A stretch of 64,000 nt of DNA, taken from the NCBI GenBank assembly GCA_049644305.1, contig JBARRQ010000008.1, positions 20,775-84,774 on the forward strand, in the 5' to 3' direction. The notes under the pieces were generated by a model. It was given only the letters and a program-made list of their open reading frames with translations, made no database searches and was not told where the DNA came from. Positions within the stretch are counted from its first letter, which is position 1. Every line of letters begins with the position of its first letter. The position numbers and the translations under genes are program-made. This DNA comes from AC-32 sp049644305 (GTDB taxonomy: Bacteria; Actinomycetota; Thermoleophilia; Gaiellales; Gaiellaceae). Shown here piece after piece: positions 50,706-60,869 of this stretch.

Positions 50706-51307
50706 GGCACTACGAGATCGCGGAGCTCGTCCAGCCGCTTCGGGCCGATGCCGGGGACTGCGTCGAGCTCGTCAACGGAGCTGAACGCGCCGTGTTTCAT
50801 GCGGTAGTCGAGGATCTTCTGCGCGGTCACCGGGCCGACCCCGGGCAAGGAGTCGAGCTGCTCTAGCGTTGCCGTGCTCAGCTGCACCGGCGCCGCAGGA
50901 GCACCGCCCGCGCCCGGCGACCCACCTCCGCCCGCAGCTCCCGTGCCGGGCGCTCCTCGTTTGGGCACCAGGATCTGTTCGCCGTCAGCAAGCGGCGCCG
51001 CGAGGTTGACCATCGCCAGCTCGGCCTTCCGAGTCGCTCCGCCCGCGCGGGCAATGGCGTCCGCGATCCGCGAGCCTTGCGGGAGCCGGTACAAGCCCGG
51101 CCGCCGCACCGCTCCGACCACGTCCACCACCACCCGCGCGGCCGGAGCGGCAGCCGCACCCGCGATCGACGTCGGCGGCGGGGGGAGTGGCGCCGCCGGC
51201 GTCGAGGTGCCTGCCGGCAAGACAACGCGGACCGCGAGAAGCAGGAGCACAAGCGCAACCACGCCCGCCAGGACTTCTCGCCGCCGTTGCAGGAGGAACT
51301 CCGGCAT
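50702..51307 (-). CDS. comEA: ComEA DNA receptor
   Basis: A 201-residue anchored DNA-binding protein. A single N-terminal helix (VLAGVVALVLLLLAVRVVL) anchors it; a Pro/Ala-rich spacer follows, then a SLBB domain (VVDVVGAVRRPGLYRLPQGSRI to QILVPKRG). A Gly-rich linker leads to two helix-hairpin-helix motifs (LDSLPGVGPVTAQKILDYR and LDAVPGIGPKRLDELR). It hands incoming DNA to ComEC. First gene of comEA-comEC-holA. Confidence 0.92.
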   Translation of the reverse strand: MPEFLLQRRREVLAGVVALVLLLLAVRVVLPAGTSTPAAPLPPPPTSIAGAAAAPAARVVVDVVGAVRRPGLYRLPQGSRIADAIARAGGATRKAELAMVNLAAPLADGEQILVPKRGAPGTGAAGGGGSPGAGGAPAAPVQLSTATLEQLDSLPGVGPVTAQKILDYRMKHGAFSSVDELDAVPGIGPKRLDELRDLVVP

Positions 51308-51329
51308 GTCCCGAGCGTGCCGGAGAAAC

Positions 51330-51347
51330 CGTCACGCGTGTGTGACG
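51330..51347. promoter_or_regulatory. inverted repeat upstream of comEA
   Basis: CGTCAC (51330-51335), six bases, GTGACG (51342-51347), centred about 32 bases upstream of the comEA ATG. A second small repeat CCGAG-CAAA-CTCGG is at 51374-51387. Either could be an operator or mRNA hairpin; no regulator is known. Confidence 0.35.
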
Positions 51348-51477
51348 TCCCCGTACCGAAACTGCCGCGGAATCCGAGCAAACTCGGCACTGAGAGGGTG
51401 CACTTTGGTGCGCGTGCGGGCGGTACCGTCCCAAACCCCCACCCACCCTGGGGCGCGCGTGAACTAGAAGAGGCGCC

Positions 51478-51498
51478 GCGCCGGGAAAAAGCCGGCGC
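51478..51498 (-). terminator. hairpin after leuS
   Basis: GCGCCGG (51478-51484) pairs with CCGGCGC (51492-51498) around GAAAAAG; on the minus strand the loop is U-rich rather than the tail. It lies 12 bases past the leuS stop and upstream of comEA. Confidence 0.45.
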
Positions 51499-51509
51499 CC
51501 GGGGAGAAG

Positions 51510-53885
51510 CTAGACGACGAGGTTGACCAGCCGGCCAGGGACCACGATCGTCTGCCGGACCTCTTTGCCGTCGAGGTGGGCCCGCACGCGTGGCGAGGCC
51601 AGCGCGCGTTCGACCAGCTGCACCTCTGACTCGTCAACCGACGCTTCTACACGGTCGCGCACTTTTCCGTTCACCTGGATCACGAGCTCGAATGTCCGGC
51701 GTACCAACTTCGACTCGTCGGCGACAGGCCAGGGGTGCTCCCACAACCGCTCGTGCCCCAGCGCCGACCACAGCTCCTCGGCGACGTGCGGCGCGTACGG
51801 CTGGATCAGCGAGACCGCGGTCTCGGCGGCAAACCGCCCACCCGGAGCCGCCGGATCGCGCCCGAGCTCGTTGACCAATTCCATCACCGCCGCGATTGGC
51901 GTGTTGAAGACGAACCGCCGGCCGATGTCGTCGGTCACCCTTGCAATCGTCTCGTGAGCCCTTCGCACGAGCGGCCCGTCGTCCCCGCCGCCGGCAGCAT
52001 CAGCCGCCTCGTGAACGATCCGCCACAACCGGCGCAGGAAACGGCCGATTCCTTCGATCCCCTCCTCGGTCCAGTCCATGTCCTGGTCGGCTGGCCCGAC
52101 GAAGAGGATGTACAAGCGCACGGCGTCGGCGCCGTACATGTCCGCCAGCTCGTCCGGAGCGGTCACGTTGCCGCGCGACTTGGACATCTTCGTTCCGCCC
52201 TGCCGCACCCAGCCCTGGTGGAAGAGGCGCGCGAACGGCTCGCGGAAACCGAGCAACCCGAGCTCGTTCAGCACCTTGACGAAGAAACGCGAGTAGAGCA
52301 GGTGGCCGGTGGCGTGGTCGATCCCGCCCACGTACTGGTCGACCGGCATCCAGAAGTCGACCAGCTCCCGCGAGAACGGCTCGCGATCGTTGTGCGGATC
52401 GCAGTAGCGCAAGAAGTACCAGGAGGAATCGACGAACGTGTCCATCGTGTCCGCCTCTCGCTGCGCCGGGCCTCCGCACGACGGACAGGGGACGTTCAGC
52501 CACTCCTCGTTCGAGGCCAAGGGCGGGCGGCCCTTGGGCCGGTAGTCCTCGACCTCCGGCAGCAACACGGGCAGGTCTTCGTCCGGGACCTGCACGATCC
52601 CGCAACCCTCGCAGTAGACAATCGGGATCGGGCAGCCCCAGTAGCGCTGGCGCGAAAAGCCCCAGTCGCGCAGGCGGAAGCTGACGGCCGGGCGGCCCCG
52701 GCCTTTCTCACCGAGCCACTCGACGATCGCCTTCTTCACCTCCTCGGCGGGCTTTCCGGCGAACTGTCCCGAGTCGACCAGCACGCCGTTCTCGTCGATC
52801 ACCGTACGAACCGGCAGGCCGAAGCGCCGAGCAAACTCGAGATCACGCTCGTCGTGCGCAGGGACGGCCATGATCGCACCGGTGCCGTACTCCATCAGGA
52901 CGTAGTCCGCGACCCAGATCGGAATCTGCTCGTCGGTCGCCGGATTCGTCGCAGTGAGCCCGGTGAACACCCCCGTCTTTTCCTCCGCGCCTGCGCGCTC
53001 CTCGCCGCGCTTTGCAGCGGTCCGCTGTGCGTAGGCGAGGACCTCTTCGCCGTGAGGCGAGCGCGCCGCGATCGTCTCGACGAGCGGATGCTCAGGCGCG
53101 AGCACGAAGAAGGTCGCCCCGAAGACCGTGTCCGGCCGCGTGGTGAAGACCGGGACGTCGAGATCGAGATCCCCGACCCGGAACAGCAGCTCGGCTCCCT
53201 CCGAGCGGCCGATCCAGTTCCGTTGAATGGTGATCGTGCGCTCGGGCCACTCGAGCAGGGCGTGGTCGTCCAGCAGCGCATCGGCGTAGGCGGTGATTCG
53301 GAAGAACCACTGCTCCATGTTCCGCGCCTCGACCTCGAAGCCACAGCGCTCGCAGCGACCGTCGATCACCTGCTCGTTCGCGAGCACGGTCTGGTCGTTC
53401 GGACACCAGTTGACCGGCGCCTTCTTGCGGTAGGCAAGGCCCTTCTCGAAGAACCTCAGGAAGAGCCACTGCGTCCAGCGGTAGTACGCCGGGTCGTGCG
53501 CCGCGATGACGCGGTCCCAGTCGATCGCCCAGCCCAGGCGGCGCATCTGCAGCTCGATCTTGGCGATGTTCGCCTCGGTGATCTCCCGCGGGTGCCCGCC
53601 CTGCTTGATCGCCGCGTTCTCGGCCGGCAGCCCGAATGAGTCGTAGCCCATGGGGCGCAGGACACGGAGATCGTGCCGGCGGCGGAAGTGCGTGACGACG
53701 TCACCGAGGGTGTAGTTGAGGACATGACCCATGTGCAGGTCCCCTGAGGGATAGGGCAGCATCTCGAGCATGTAGAACTCCTCGCGCTCGTCGCCCGGCT
53801 CCGGGTCTGGCGTATAGAAGGCGCGCTCGTCCTCCCAGACCTGCTGCCATTTCGCCTCGATCGCCTTCGGGTCGTACGTCTCCAC
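51510..53885 (-). CDS. leuS: leucyl-tRNA synthetase
   Basis: A 791-residue class I synthetase. HIGH appears as HMGH in YPSGDLHMGH; KMSKS is exact in GGTKMSKSRGN. The editing domain has TTRPDTVFGATFFVLAPEHP and GTGAIMAVPAHDERD, with the conserved Asp for hydrolysing mischarged tRNA. A zinc-ribbon-like CPNDQTV...CERC is present. The C-terminal end (RTFELVIQVNGKVRDRVEA) is the anticodon-side domain, so no truncation. ATG at 53885 follows a terminator and leader ORF (53901-54006), suggesting regulation by leucyl-tRNA supply. Confidence 0.97.
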   Translation of the reverse strand: METYDPKAIEAKWQQVWEDERAFYTPDPEPGDEREEFYMLEMLPYPSGDLHMGHVLNYTLGDVVTHFRRRHDLRVLRPMGYDSFGLPAENAAIKQGGHPREITEANIAKIELQMRRLGWAIDWDRVIAAHDPAYYRWTQWLFLRFFEKGLAYRKKAPVNWCPNDQTVLANEQVIDGRCERCGFEVEARNMEQWFFRITAYADALLDDHALLEWPERTITIQRNWIGRSEGAELLFRVGDLDLDVPVFTTRPDTVFGATFFVLAPEHPLVETIAARSPHGEEVLAYAQRTAAKRGEERAGAEEKTGVFTGLTATNPATDEQIPIWVADYVLMEYGTGAIMAVPAHDERDLEFARRFGLPVRTVIDENGVLVDSGQFAGKPAEEVKKAIVEWLGEKGRGRPAVSFRLRDWGFSRQRYWGCPIPIVYCEGCGIVQVPDEDLPVLLPEVEDYRPKGRPPLASNEEWLNVPCPSCGGPAQREADTMDTFVDSSWYFLRYCDPHNDREPFSRELVDFWMPVDQYVGGIDHATGHLLYSRFFVKVLNELGLLGFREPFARLFHQGWVRQGGTKMSKSRGNVTAPDELADMYGADAVRLYILFVGPADQDMDWTEEGIEGIGRFLRRLWRIVHEAADAAGGGDDGPLVRRAHETIARVTDDIGRRFVFNTPIAAVMELVNELGRDPAAPGGRFAAETAVSLIQPYAPHVAEELWSALGHERLWEHPWPVADESKLVRRTFELVIQVNGKVRDRVEASVDESEVQLVERALASPRVRAHLDGKEVRQTIVVPGRLVNLVV

Positions 53886-53900
53886 TTCGCCTCCGGGTAC

Positions 53901-53925
53901 AAAAAGACCTCTCTTGCGAGAGGCC
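53901..53925 (-). terminator. intrinsic terminator in the leuS leader
   Basis: The minus strand reads GGCCTCTC, GCAA, GAGAGGTC (53925-53906) and then UUUUUG (53905-53900). This is a classic 8-bp hairpin (one GU pair) plus U-tract, placed only 15 bases before the leuS ATG, where it must be antagonised for leuS to be expressed. Confidence 0.75.
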
Positions 53926-53929
53926 GTGG

Positions 53930-53963
53930 GGAAGCTGCCGCGGCACCCGCCGCGTTCGCTTCC
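53930..53963 (-). promoter_or_regulatory. pause/anti-attenuation hairpin in the leuS leader
   Basis: GGAAGC (53963-53958) pairs with GCTTCC (53935-53930), and inside it CGCGGC (53954-53949) pairs with GCCGCG (53944-53939), with GGGT loop and a symmetric 3x3 internal loop. It sits between the leader stop codon and the terminator. Confidence 0.55.
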
Positions 53964-53967
53964 TGCA

Positions 53968-54006
53968 CTACTCGAGGAGCTGCTCCATCGCCGCGGACTT
54001 TACCAT
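53968..54006 (-). CDS. leader peptide of leuS, MVKSAAMEQLLE or MEQLLE
   Basis: ATG at 53988 reads Met-Glu-Gln-Leu-Leu-Glu and stops at TAG; an in-frame ATG at 54006 gives a 12-residue version. The tandem Leu codons (CTC CTC) lie just before the stop and five bases before the hairpin. TAAAGT (54002-53997) is eight bases before the inner ATG, fitting a leaderless start of MEQLLE. The layout matches a leader-peptide attenuator sensing charged tRNA-Leu. Confidence 0.5.
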   Translation of the reverse strand: MVKSAAMEQLLE

Positions 54007-54033
54007 CAGTCCGTCGACGACAGGAGGTGCGAG

Positions 54034-54429
54034 ATGGCCGGGTACACGAAGCTCAACCTGCGGGAAGACGTCGAGGACCAGGCGCCGAACTTCGGGCTCG
54101 AGGGCAAGATCGAGGCGCGGATGGCACGCGTTCCGCTCGAGCTCGAGCACTCGGGCGTCAGCTACCAGCGGATGGCCCCGAACTTCCGGCTGCCGTTCGG
54201 GCACCGGCACAAGACGCAGGAGGAGATCTACGTCCTGATCAGCGGCAGCATCCGGGCCCGGCTCGAGGACGAGGTCGTCGAGCTCAAGCCGTTCGACGCG
54301 CTGCGGGTGCACAAAGACACAATGCGGGGCTTCGAGGCCGGCCCGGAAGGCGCCGAGCTGATCGCGATCGGGGCGCCGCACACCGGCCCCGGCGACGCGG
54401 ACATGGTCAACGACTGGTGGATGGACTGA
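54034..54429 (+). CDS. small cupin-domain protein
   Basis: A 131-residue beta-barrel cupin. The first cupin motif appears as RLPFGHRHKTQEEIYVLISG (histidines and Glu for metal), the second is degenerate (FDALRVHKDTMRGFEAGPEGAELIAIG). Start ATG 54034 has Shine-Dalgarno AGGAGGTG. Possible roles include isomerase-like or regulatory binding of small carbohydrates; none can be chosen. It is divergent from leuS; its promoter and the leuS promoter share the 54000-54034 region. Confidence 0.8.
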   Translation: MAGYTKLNLREDVEDQAPNFGLEGKIEARMARVPLELEHSGVSYQRMAPNFRLPFGHRHKTQEEIYVLISGSIRARLEDEVVELKPFDALRVHKDTMRGFEAGPEGAELIAIGAPHTGPGDADMVNDWWMD

Positions 54430-54433
54430 GTCC

Positions 54434-54802
54434 TTGGGCGTCCTCGGGGTCAACCACATCGCCTTCCGCACGCCGGACCCGTCCCGGCTGAAGCGCTTCT
54501 ATGCCGAGCTCCTCGACGCGGAGGAGCTGGAGGGCGCGCACGACCCTCTGCGCGCGGGCAGCACGCTGCTCGTCTTCTTCGAGTCCGCGGACGGCGGCGC
54601 CCCGGCCGATCCGGACGAGATCGCCTTCGACTGCGACGCTGCGGGGTTCGCCGACTGCTACGAGCGGGCCAAGGGCCTCGGCGTCCTGCAGCGGGAGCCC
54701 GTGTCGCACACGCCGTCGTCGAAGGGCTTCGTGGTGCGAGATCCCGACGGCCGCCGGATCGAGCTCACGCACGACGACCTCGGCGTCTACTGGCGAGAGT
54801 GA
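54434..54802 (+). CDS. glyoxalase/bleomycin-resistance (VOC) family protein
   Basis: A 122-residue VOC-fold protein with the paired beta-alpha-beta modules: VNHIAFRTPDPSRLKRFYAELL, then SKGFVVRDPDGRRIELTHDD. Conserved metal-ligand positions His (HIAF), and Glu (RIEL) are present. It may be a dioxygenase, isomerase or a drug-binding protein. The TTG start at 54434 is four bases past the cupin stop. The last bases overlap the lysA GTG start by four bases. Confidence 0.8.
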   Translation: MGVLGVNHIAFRTPDPSRLKRFYAELLDAEELEGAHDPLRAGSTLLVFFESADGGAPADPDEIAFDCDAAGFADCYERAKGLGVLQREPVSHTPSSKGFVVRDPDGRRIELTHDDLGVYWRE

Positions 54803-56067
54803 GCCTGCTCGAGCTCTTCCCGGACACCGCTGCCGTCGAGCAGGGCGAGCTGACGGTCGGCGGGATTTCGGGAACAGCTCTCGCCGAGGAGTTCGGGACA
54901 CCGCTCGTCGTCTACTGCGAGCAGACGTTGCTCGCAGCCGCGCGCGCCTACCGGCAGGCCGCTCCCGAGGCGCTCGTGCTCTACGGCGTCAAGGCCTTCC
55001 CGAACGTCGCGCTCTTGCGGCTGTTCTCGGCCGAAGGGCTCGGCGCGGACGTCTCGACCCTGGGCGAGCTCGTGTACGCGCTGCGTGCGGGCGTTCCCGG
55101 CGAGCGCATCCTCGTGCACGGCAACAACAAGAGCGAGGAAGAGCTCCGCGCAGCAGCCGAGGCCGGAGCGCGCTTCGTCGTCCTCGACGCGCTGGACGAG
55201 ATCCCGCGCGCGGTCTCGGCAGGGGTGCACAGCGTTCTCGTGCGCGTGACCCCGGGAATCGAGGCCGATACCCACCCGGCGATCAGGACGGCGCACCACG
55301 GCTCGAAGTTCGGGCTCCCGACCGACCAGGCACTCAGGGCGATCGTGGACGCTCGCGCCGCGGGGCTCGAGGTCGCCGGCCTCCACCTCCACATCGGCTC
55401 GCAGCTCCTCGACACGCAGGCGGCCCGTACCGGCATCGACTTGCTCGGCGGCTTCGCGGCCGAGTGCCGCGCCGAGCTGGGCTGGGAGCCGCAGGTCGTC
55501 AACCTGGGCGGCGGCCTCGGAATCGAGTACGTGGAGGGCGAGCGGGCGCCGGCGATCTCCGCCTTCGTCGCGGCACTGCTCGAGCGGATCGAGCACACCT
55601 GGACGCTGCACGGGCTCACGCTTCCGCAGCTGATCCTCGAACCGGGCCGCTCCCTGGTCGGCCGGGCGGGGCTGACGCTCTACCGCGTCGGCGTCGTCAA
55701 GAGATCGACGGAGGCCGTGACGTACGTCGCGATCGACGGCGGCATGTCTGACAACCCGCGCCCGCAGCTCTACGGCGCCCGCTACAGCGCGCTTCTGGCC
55801 AACCGGGCGGACGAGGAGACTGCGGGCGTCTATGCGGTCTGCGGCAAGCACTGCGAGTCGGGCGACGTGCTGATCGACGCCGTCTCGCTGCCCGAGCCGC
55901 GCCGCGGCGACCTGCTCGCCGTCCCGGGAACCGGCGCGTACACCCTCGGGATGGGCTCGAACTACAACGTGGTCCCGCGACCGGCGGCGGTGTTGGTTGC
56001 CGACGGCGAAGCCAGGCTGATACGCCGGCGCGAGACGGTGGACGATCTATTGAAACTCGAGGCTTAG
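54799..56067 (+). CDS. lysA: diaminopimelate decarboxylase
   Basis: A 422-residue fold-type III PLP enzyme, final step of lysine synthesis (meso-DAP to lysine). PLP Lys is in LYGVKAFPN. HIGSQ and GGGLGIEY hold the phosphate; EPGRSLVG binds substrate; GKHCESGDVL has the catalytic Cys from the partner subunit. GTG start at 54799 overlaps the VOC stop. Other lys genes are not in the window, so it is detached from the pathway cluster. Confidence 0.95.
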   Translation: MSLLELFPDTAAVEQGELTVGGISGTALAEEFGTPLVVYCEQTLLAAARAYRQAAPEALVLYGVKAFPNVALLRLFSAEGLGADVSTLGELVYALRAGVPGERILVHGNNKSEEELRAAAEAGARFVVLDALDEIPRAVSAGVHSVLVRVTPGIEADTHPAIRTAHHGSKFGLPTDQALRAIVDARAAGLEVAGLHLHIGSQLLDTQAARTGIDLLGGFAAECRAELGWEPQVVNLGGGLGIEYVEGERAPAISAFVAALLERIEHTWTLHGLTLPQLILEPGRSLVGRAGLTLYRVGVVKRSTEAVTYVAIDGGMSDNPRPQLYGARYSALLANRADEETAGVYAVCGKHCESGDVLIDAVSLPEPRRGDLLAVPGTGAYTLGMGSNYNVVPRPAAVLVADGEARLIRRRETVDDLLKLEA

Positions 56068-56109
56068 GCCCTCGGTCTGCGCCGCGCGCCCGGTCGGCGG
56101 CCGCCGCGC

Positions 56110-56115
56110 TAGGCT
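56110..56115 (+). promoter_or_regulatory. -10 hexamer TAGGCT of the DMT exporter gene
   Basis: TAGGCT, six bases, ATG. Confidence 0.45.
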
Positions 56116-56121
56116 CATTCG

Positions 56122-57054
56122 ATGGCGTGTCGGCTCGACAGGATTCCGGGAGTCGTGCTCGTCAGCATCGCCGCGACGATGTGGGGGCTCGACGGCCTGA
56201 TCCGCAAGCCGCTCTCGTCGTCGACGACTGCGTACACGATCGTCTTCGGGGAGCACGTCGTGCTCGTCGCGCTGACCTTGCCGCTCCTCGTCCCTGCCCT
56301 CCGTGCGCTCTACCGCGCCGGCCCGGCGTACGTGGCCGCCGGCGCCGCCGTCGGAGCCGGCGCATCGGCGATTGCGACGATCCTCTTCACCAAGGCGCTC
56401 TTCCACGGCGACTTCATCACCGTGGTCGTGCTCCAGAAGGCGCAGCCGCTGATCGCCGTGCTCGGTGCCTGGATCGTCCTCCGCGAGCAGCCGCGCGCGG
56501 GCTTCGCGTGGTTCCTGCTGCCGGCGCTGGCCGGCATCTGGTTGATCGCCCTTCCTCATCCGCTCGCACCGCACGCGCGAGGGCTGACTCCGATCGCCGA
56601 GACGCTCGGGGCGGCGGCCCTGTGGGGCATGGGCACAGTGCTGGGCCGCCTGCTCGGCCGGCGGCTCGCGTTCGAGCACGTGACGACCGTTCGCTTCGCC
56701 TTCGGTTTCGTCGCGAGCGCCTGCGCGCTTCCGATCGTCGGCGCGGCAGCCTTCTCGAGCGCTCACGACAGCCTCTGGATCACAGTCCTCGCCCTCGTCA
56801 CCGGCCTGCTGGCGCTAGGCCTTTACTACTACGGCCTGCGGAGAACACCCGCGCTCATCGCGGCGCTCGGCGAGCTCGCCTTTCCAGTCACGGCCTCGCT
56901 GGTCGGGATCTACGTCTTCGGCTCCTCGCTGCGCTGGACGCAGTGGATGGGAGTCGCCGTGACGGTCGCCATCATCGGCCTCCTCCCCGTCCGCCGCCGA
57001 CAGATCGTGGCCGTACCGGCGCCGGAGGCCGCCGCGGCCGCCACCCCCGCCTAG
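56122..57054 (+). CDS. EamA/DMT-family transporter
   Basis: A 310-residue membrane protein with ten helices in two EamA repeats: the first repeat ends GAWIVLREQPRAG (about residue 130) and the second ends GIYVFGSSLRWTQWMGVAVTVAII. Such proteins export amino acids or metabolites (RhaT/YdcZ-like). ATG at 56122 is six bases past TAGGCT. Its TAG stop overlaps that of the convergent binding-protein gene by two bases. Substrate unknown; proximity to lysA is suggestive only. Confidence 0.85.
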   Translation: MACRLDRIPGVVLVSIAATMWGLDGLIRKPLSSSTTAYTIVFGEHVVLVALTLPLLVPALRALYRAGPAYVAAGAAVGAGASAIATILFTKALFHGDFITVVVLQKAQPLIAVLGAWIVLREQPRAGFAWFLLPALAGIWLIALPHPLAPHARGLTPIAETLGAAALWGMGTVLGRLLGRRLAFEHVTTVRFAFGFVASACALPIVGAAAFSSAHDSLWITVLALVTGLLALGLYYYGLRRTPALIAALGELAFPVTASLVGIYVFGSSLRWTQWMGVAVTVAIIGLLPVRRRQIVAVPAPEAAAAATPA

Positions 57055-58268
57055 CGGACCCTGAAGAGGCCGCCGAAGGAAACCCAGTGCCCGTCGTGGT
57101 AGCGCTCGAGGCGGGCCTGGTCGAGCGGAAAGTGGTCGGTCGGCGTCGTCTGCACGACCACGCCCGGTAGCAGGAAGGGGTCGTTCCTGATGTTCAGGTG
57201 CGTCGCGGCGCGCATGATGCCGGCCCGGGTCGGGCTCTTGCCGGCGCGCTTGAGCGCCTCGACGAACGTGTGCGCCACCGACATGCCGTAGACGCTGTAG
57301 ACGTCGTTCGGGTTCACGCCGCGGTACCGCGTCAGGATCGAGCGATAGAGCTTCATCCCGGGATCCGTGGCCCAGCGCGGTTCGGTCGGATCCTTCAGGA
57401 AGACGATCGAGATCGAGCCCTCCGTCTGCCGCCTGCTCTGAGCCGCGCTCGTCGCCAGCCCCATGGTGCTCGGCGCGCTCGACACGCCGTTGACGAAGAC
57501 CTTCGGCCTCCAGCCCACCTTGCGTGCGAGCACGTAGGCCTGGATCGCGAACTTCGGCGTCGCGAACAGCATCAGCGTGCCCACCCTCGCCGCTTTGAGC
57601 CGGGCGATCTGGGACTGCAGCTGGTCGTCGGTCACCTCGTAGCTCTGCTTCGAGACGATCAGCCTCGCCTTGTTGCCGAGCCCGTTCCGCAGGCCGGCGA
57701 GAAGGGCCTTGCCGTAGTCGTCGTTCTCGTAGAGGACGCCGACGCGCGCGTTCGGGCTCGTCCTTGCAACGTAGCGTCCGTAGATCGTTCCCTCGGCGAC
57801 GTAGCTCGGCTGGTAGCCGATCGTCCAGGGCCACTGCTTGTAGTCGTTGCCCCACGTCGTCGCCGCGCTGGCGACGAACAGCTGCGGCACCTTGAGCCCA
57901 TTCAGATAGGAGCGCGTGGCCAGGTTCTGGTCGGTGCCGAGGCTGTTGAAGATCGCGAAGACGTGATCTTGCTCGACGAGCTGCCGCGTCTTTTCGGTCG
58001 TTTGGACCGGGTCGGACCGGTCGTCTCTGATGAGGTACTTGATCTTGCGCTTGTTGACCCCGCCGTGGTCGTTGACGTACCGGAAGTAGGCGGCCGCGCC
58101 CAGCGCAATCGTCTCGTACTCCGAGCCGACGAGCGTGAGCGGCACCGTGCCTCCGATGACGATCTCCGTGGAGCCGACGCCGGGCGTGGCCGACTGGGCT
58201 CCGGTCGCCGCCGTGGCGAGCGCAAGGGCGCCGAGCAGGGCCGTTGTCAGATAACGGATCCTCTGCAT
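57051..58268 (-). CDS. orphan Liv-type ABC substrate-binding protein
   Basis: A 405-residue type-I binding protein with a Sec signal peptide (MQRIRYLTTALLGALALATA, no lipobox cysteine). EIVIGGTVPLTLVGSEYETIALGAAAYF and VNDHGGVNKRKI are typical LivJ-like N-terminal pieces; VGVLYENDDYGKALLAGLRNGL follows. No permease or ATPase gene is next to it. It may feed the Liv system at 21.7-27.1 kb or another set. Start ATG 58268. Confidence 0.88.
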   Translation of the reverse strand: MQRIRYLTTALLGALALATAATGAQSATPGVGSTEIVIGGTVPLTLVGSEYETIALGAAAYFRYVNDHGGVNKRKIKYLIRDDRSDPVQTTEKTRQLVEQDHVFAIFNSLGTDQNLATRSYLNGLKVPQLFVASAATTWGNDYKQWPWTIGYQPSYVAEGTIYGRYVARTSPNARVGVLYENDDYGKALLAGLRNGLGNKARLIVSKQSYEVTDDQLQSQIARLKAARVGTLMLFATPKFAIQAYVLARKVGWRPKVFVNGVSSAPSTMGLATSAAQSRRQTEGSISIVFLKDPTEPRWATDPGMKLYRSILTRYRGVNPNDVYSVYGMSVAHTFVEALKRAGKSPTRAGIMRAATHLNIRNDPFLLPGVVVQTTPTDHFPLDQARLERYHDGHWVSFGGLFRVR

Positions 58269-58286
58269 GCCGCTCTGTCGCGACTG

Positions 58287-58301
58287 TACAACCAGCTTGT
58301 A
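58287..58301. promoter_or_regulatory. inverted repeat TACAA-N5-TTGTA upstream of the orphan binding protein
   Basis: TACAA (58287-58291) and TTGTA (58297-58301), 19 bases before the start codon, within the expected promoter (a TACAGT hexamer overlaps it on the minus strand). It is a possible operator; no regulator assigned. Confidence 0.35.
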
Positions 58302-58351
58302 AGGGGGCCGGCACTCCCCGGGGCGGCTTCATGACGAGGCGGATCGCCGGC

Positions 58352-60244
<1,893 letters not shown>

Positions 60245-60250
60245 GCAGCC

Positions 60251-60256
60251 AGTCTA
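60251..60256 (-). promoter_or_regulatory. -10 hexamer TAGACT of the DUF255 gene
   Basis: TAGACT, six bases, GTG on the minus strand; the same hexamer and arrangement as polA. Confidence 0.45.
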
Positions 60257-60332
60257 GGCAGAGGCAAGCGGGCGGCTTACCCTTGGGCCGTGGCTACGCG
60301 ACCGACGGGGACGGTCAAGCTTGCGTTCTAGC

Positions 60333-60869
60333 GTGACGACGATCGACACGGACCGCCTCGTCCTGCGCCCGCCCGTGCCGGAGGACGCCGAGGCGCTGGC
60401 GCCGATGTACGCCGACCCGGAGGTGATGCGCTACCTCGGCGACGGGCGAACGCTCACGCCGGCGCAGACCGAGCGATCGGTTCGCCGAATGATCGACGGC
60501 TGGGAGGCGGACGGCTTCGGCCTGTTCACGACCGTGCGCAAGGCGGACCAGACGGTCATCGGACGCATCGGGCTGATCGTCTGGAACCCCGAGACCTGGG
60601 AGACGACGAGAGCCAACGGCGGAGGCCCGACCGAGCTCGAGGTCGGCTACACGCTCGGCCGGCCGTTCTGGGGCAACGGCTATGCGACCGAGGCCGCCGC
60701 CGCCGCGCGCGACTTCGCGCTCGGGCAACTCGGCGCGCGCAGGCTGATCGCGCTGATCATCCACGGCAACGAGCCGTCCGAGAACGTGGCGCGCAAGCTT
60801 GGGTTCGAGTACGAGCGCGACATCGTCTTCGGAAGGCGCAGCGCTCGACTCTTCACGCTCGAGACATGA
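60333..60869 (+). CDS. GNAT-family acetyltransferase (RimJ/RimL type)
   Basis: A 178-residue GNAT. DRLVLRPPVPEDAEALAPMY is the RimJ-like opening, ELEVGYTLGRPFWGNGYATEAAAAARDF covers beta4 and the pyrophosphate loop (GNGYA), and NEPSENVARKLGF is the last helix. It acetylates an N-terminal or small-molecule amine. GTG at 60333 is preferred; a TTG at 60321 is possible. Its stop overlaps the next GNAT start (ATGA). Confidence 0.85.
   Translation: MTTIDTDRLVLRPPVPEDAEALAPMYADPEVMRYLGDGRTLTPAQTERSVRRMIDGWEADGFGLFTTVRKADQTVIGRIGLIVWNPETWETTRANGGGPTELEVGYTLGRPFWGNGYATEAAAAARDFALGQLGARRLIALIIHGNEPSENVARKLGFEYERDIVFGRRSARLFTLET

Noticed and set aside
53880..54010. T-box riboswitch upstream of leuS
   Set aside because: Expected T-box sequence (TGGNACCGCG) and a Stem I are not present; only a terminator and leader ORF are visible.
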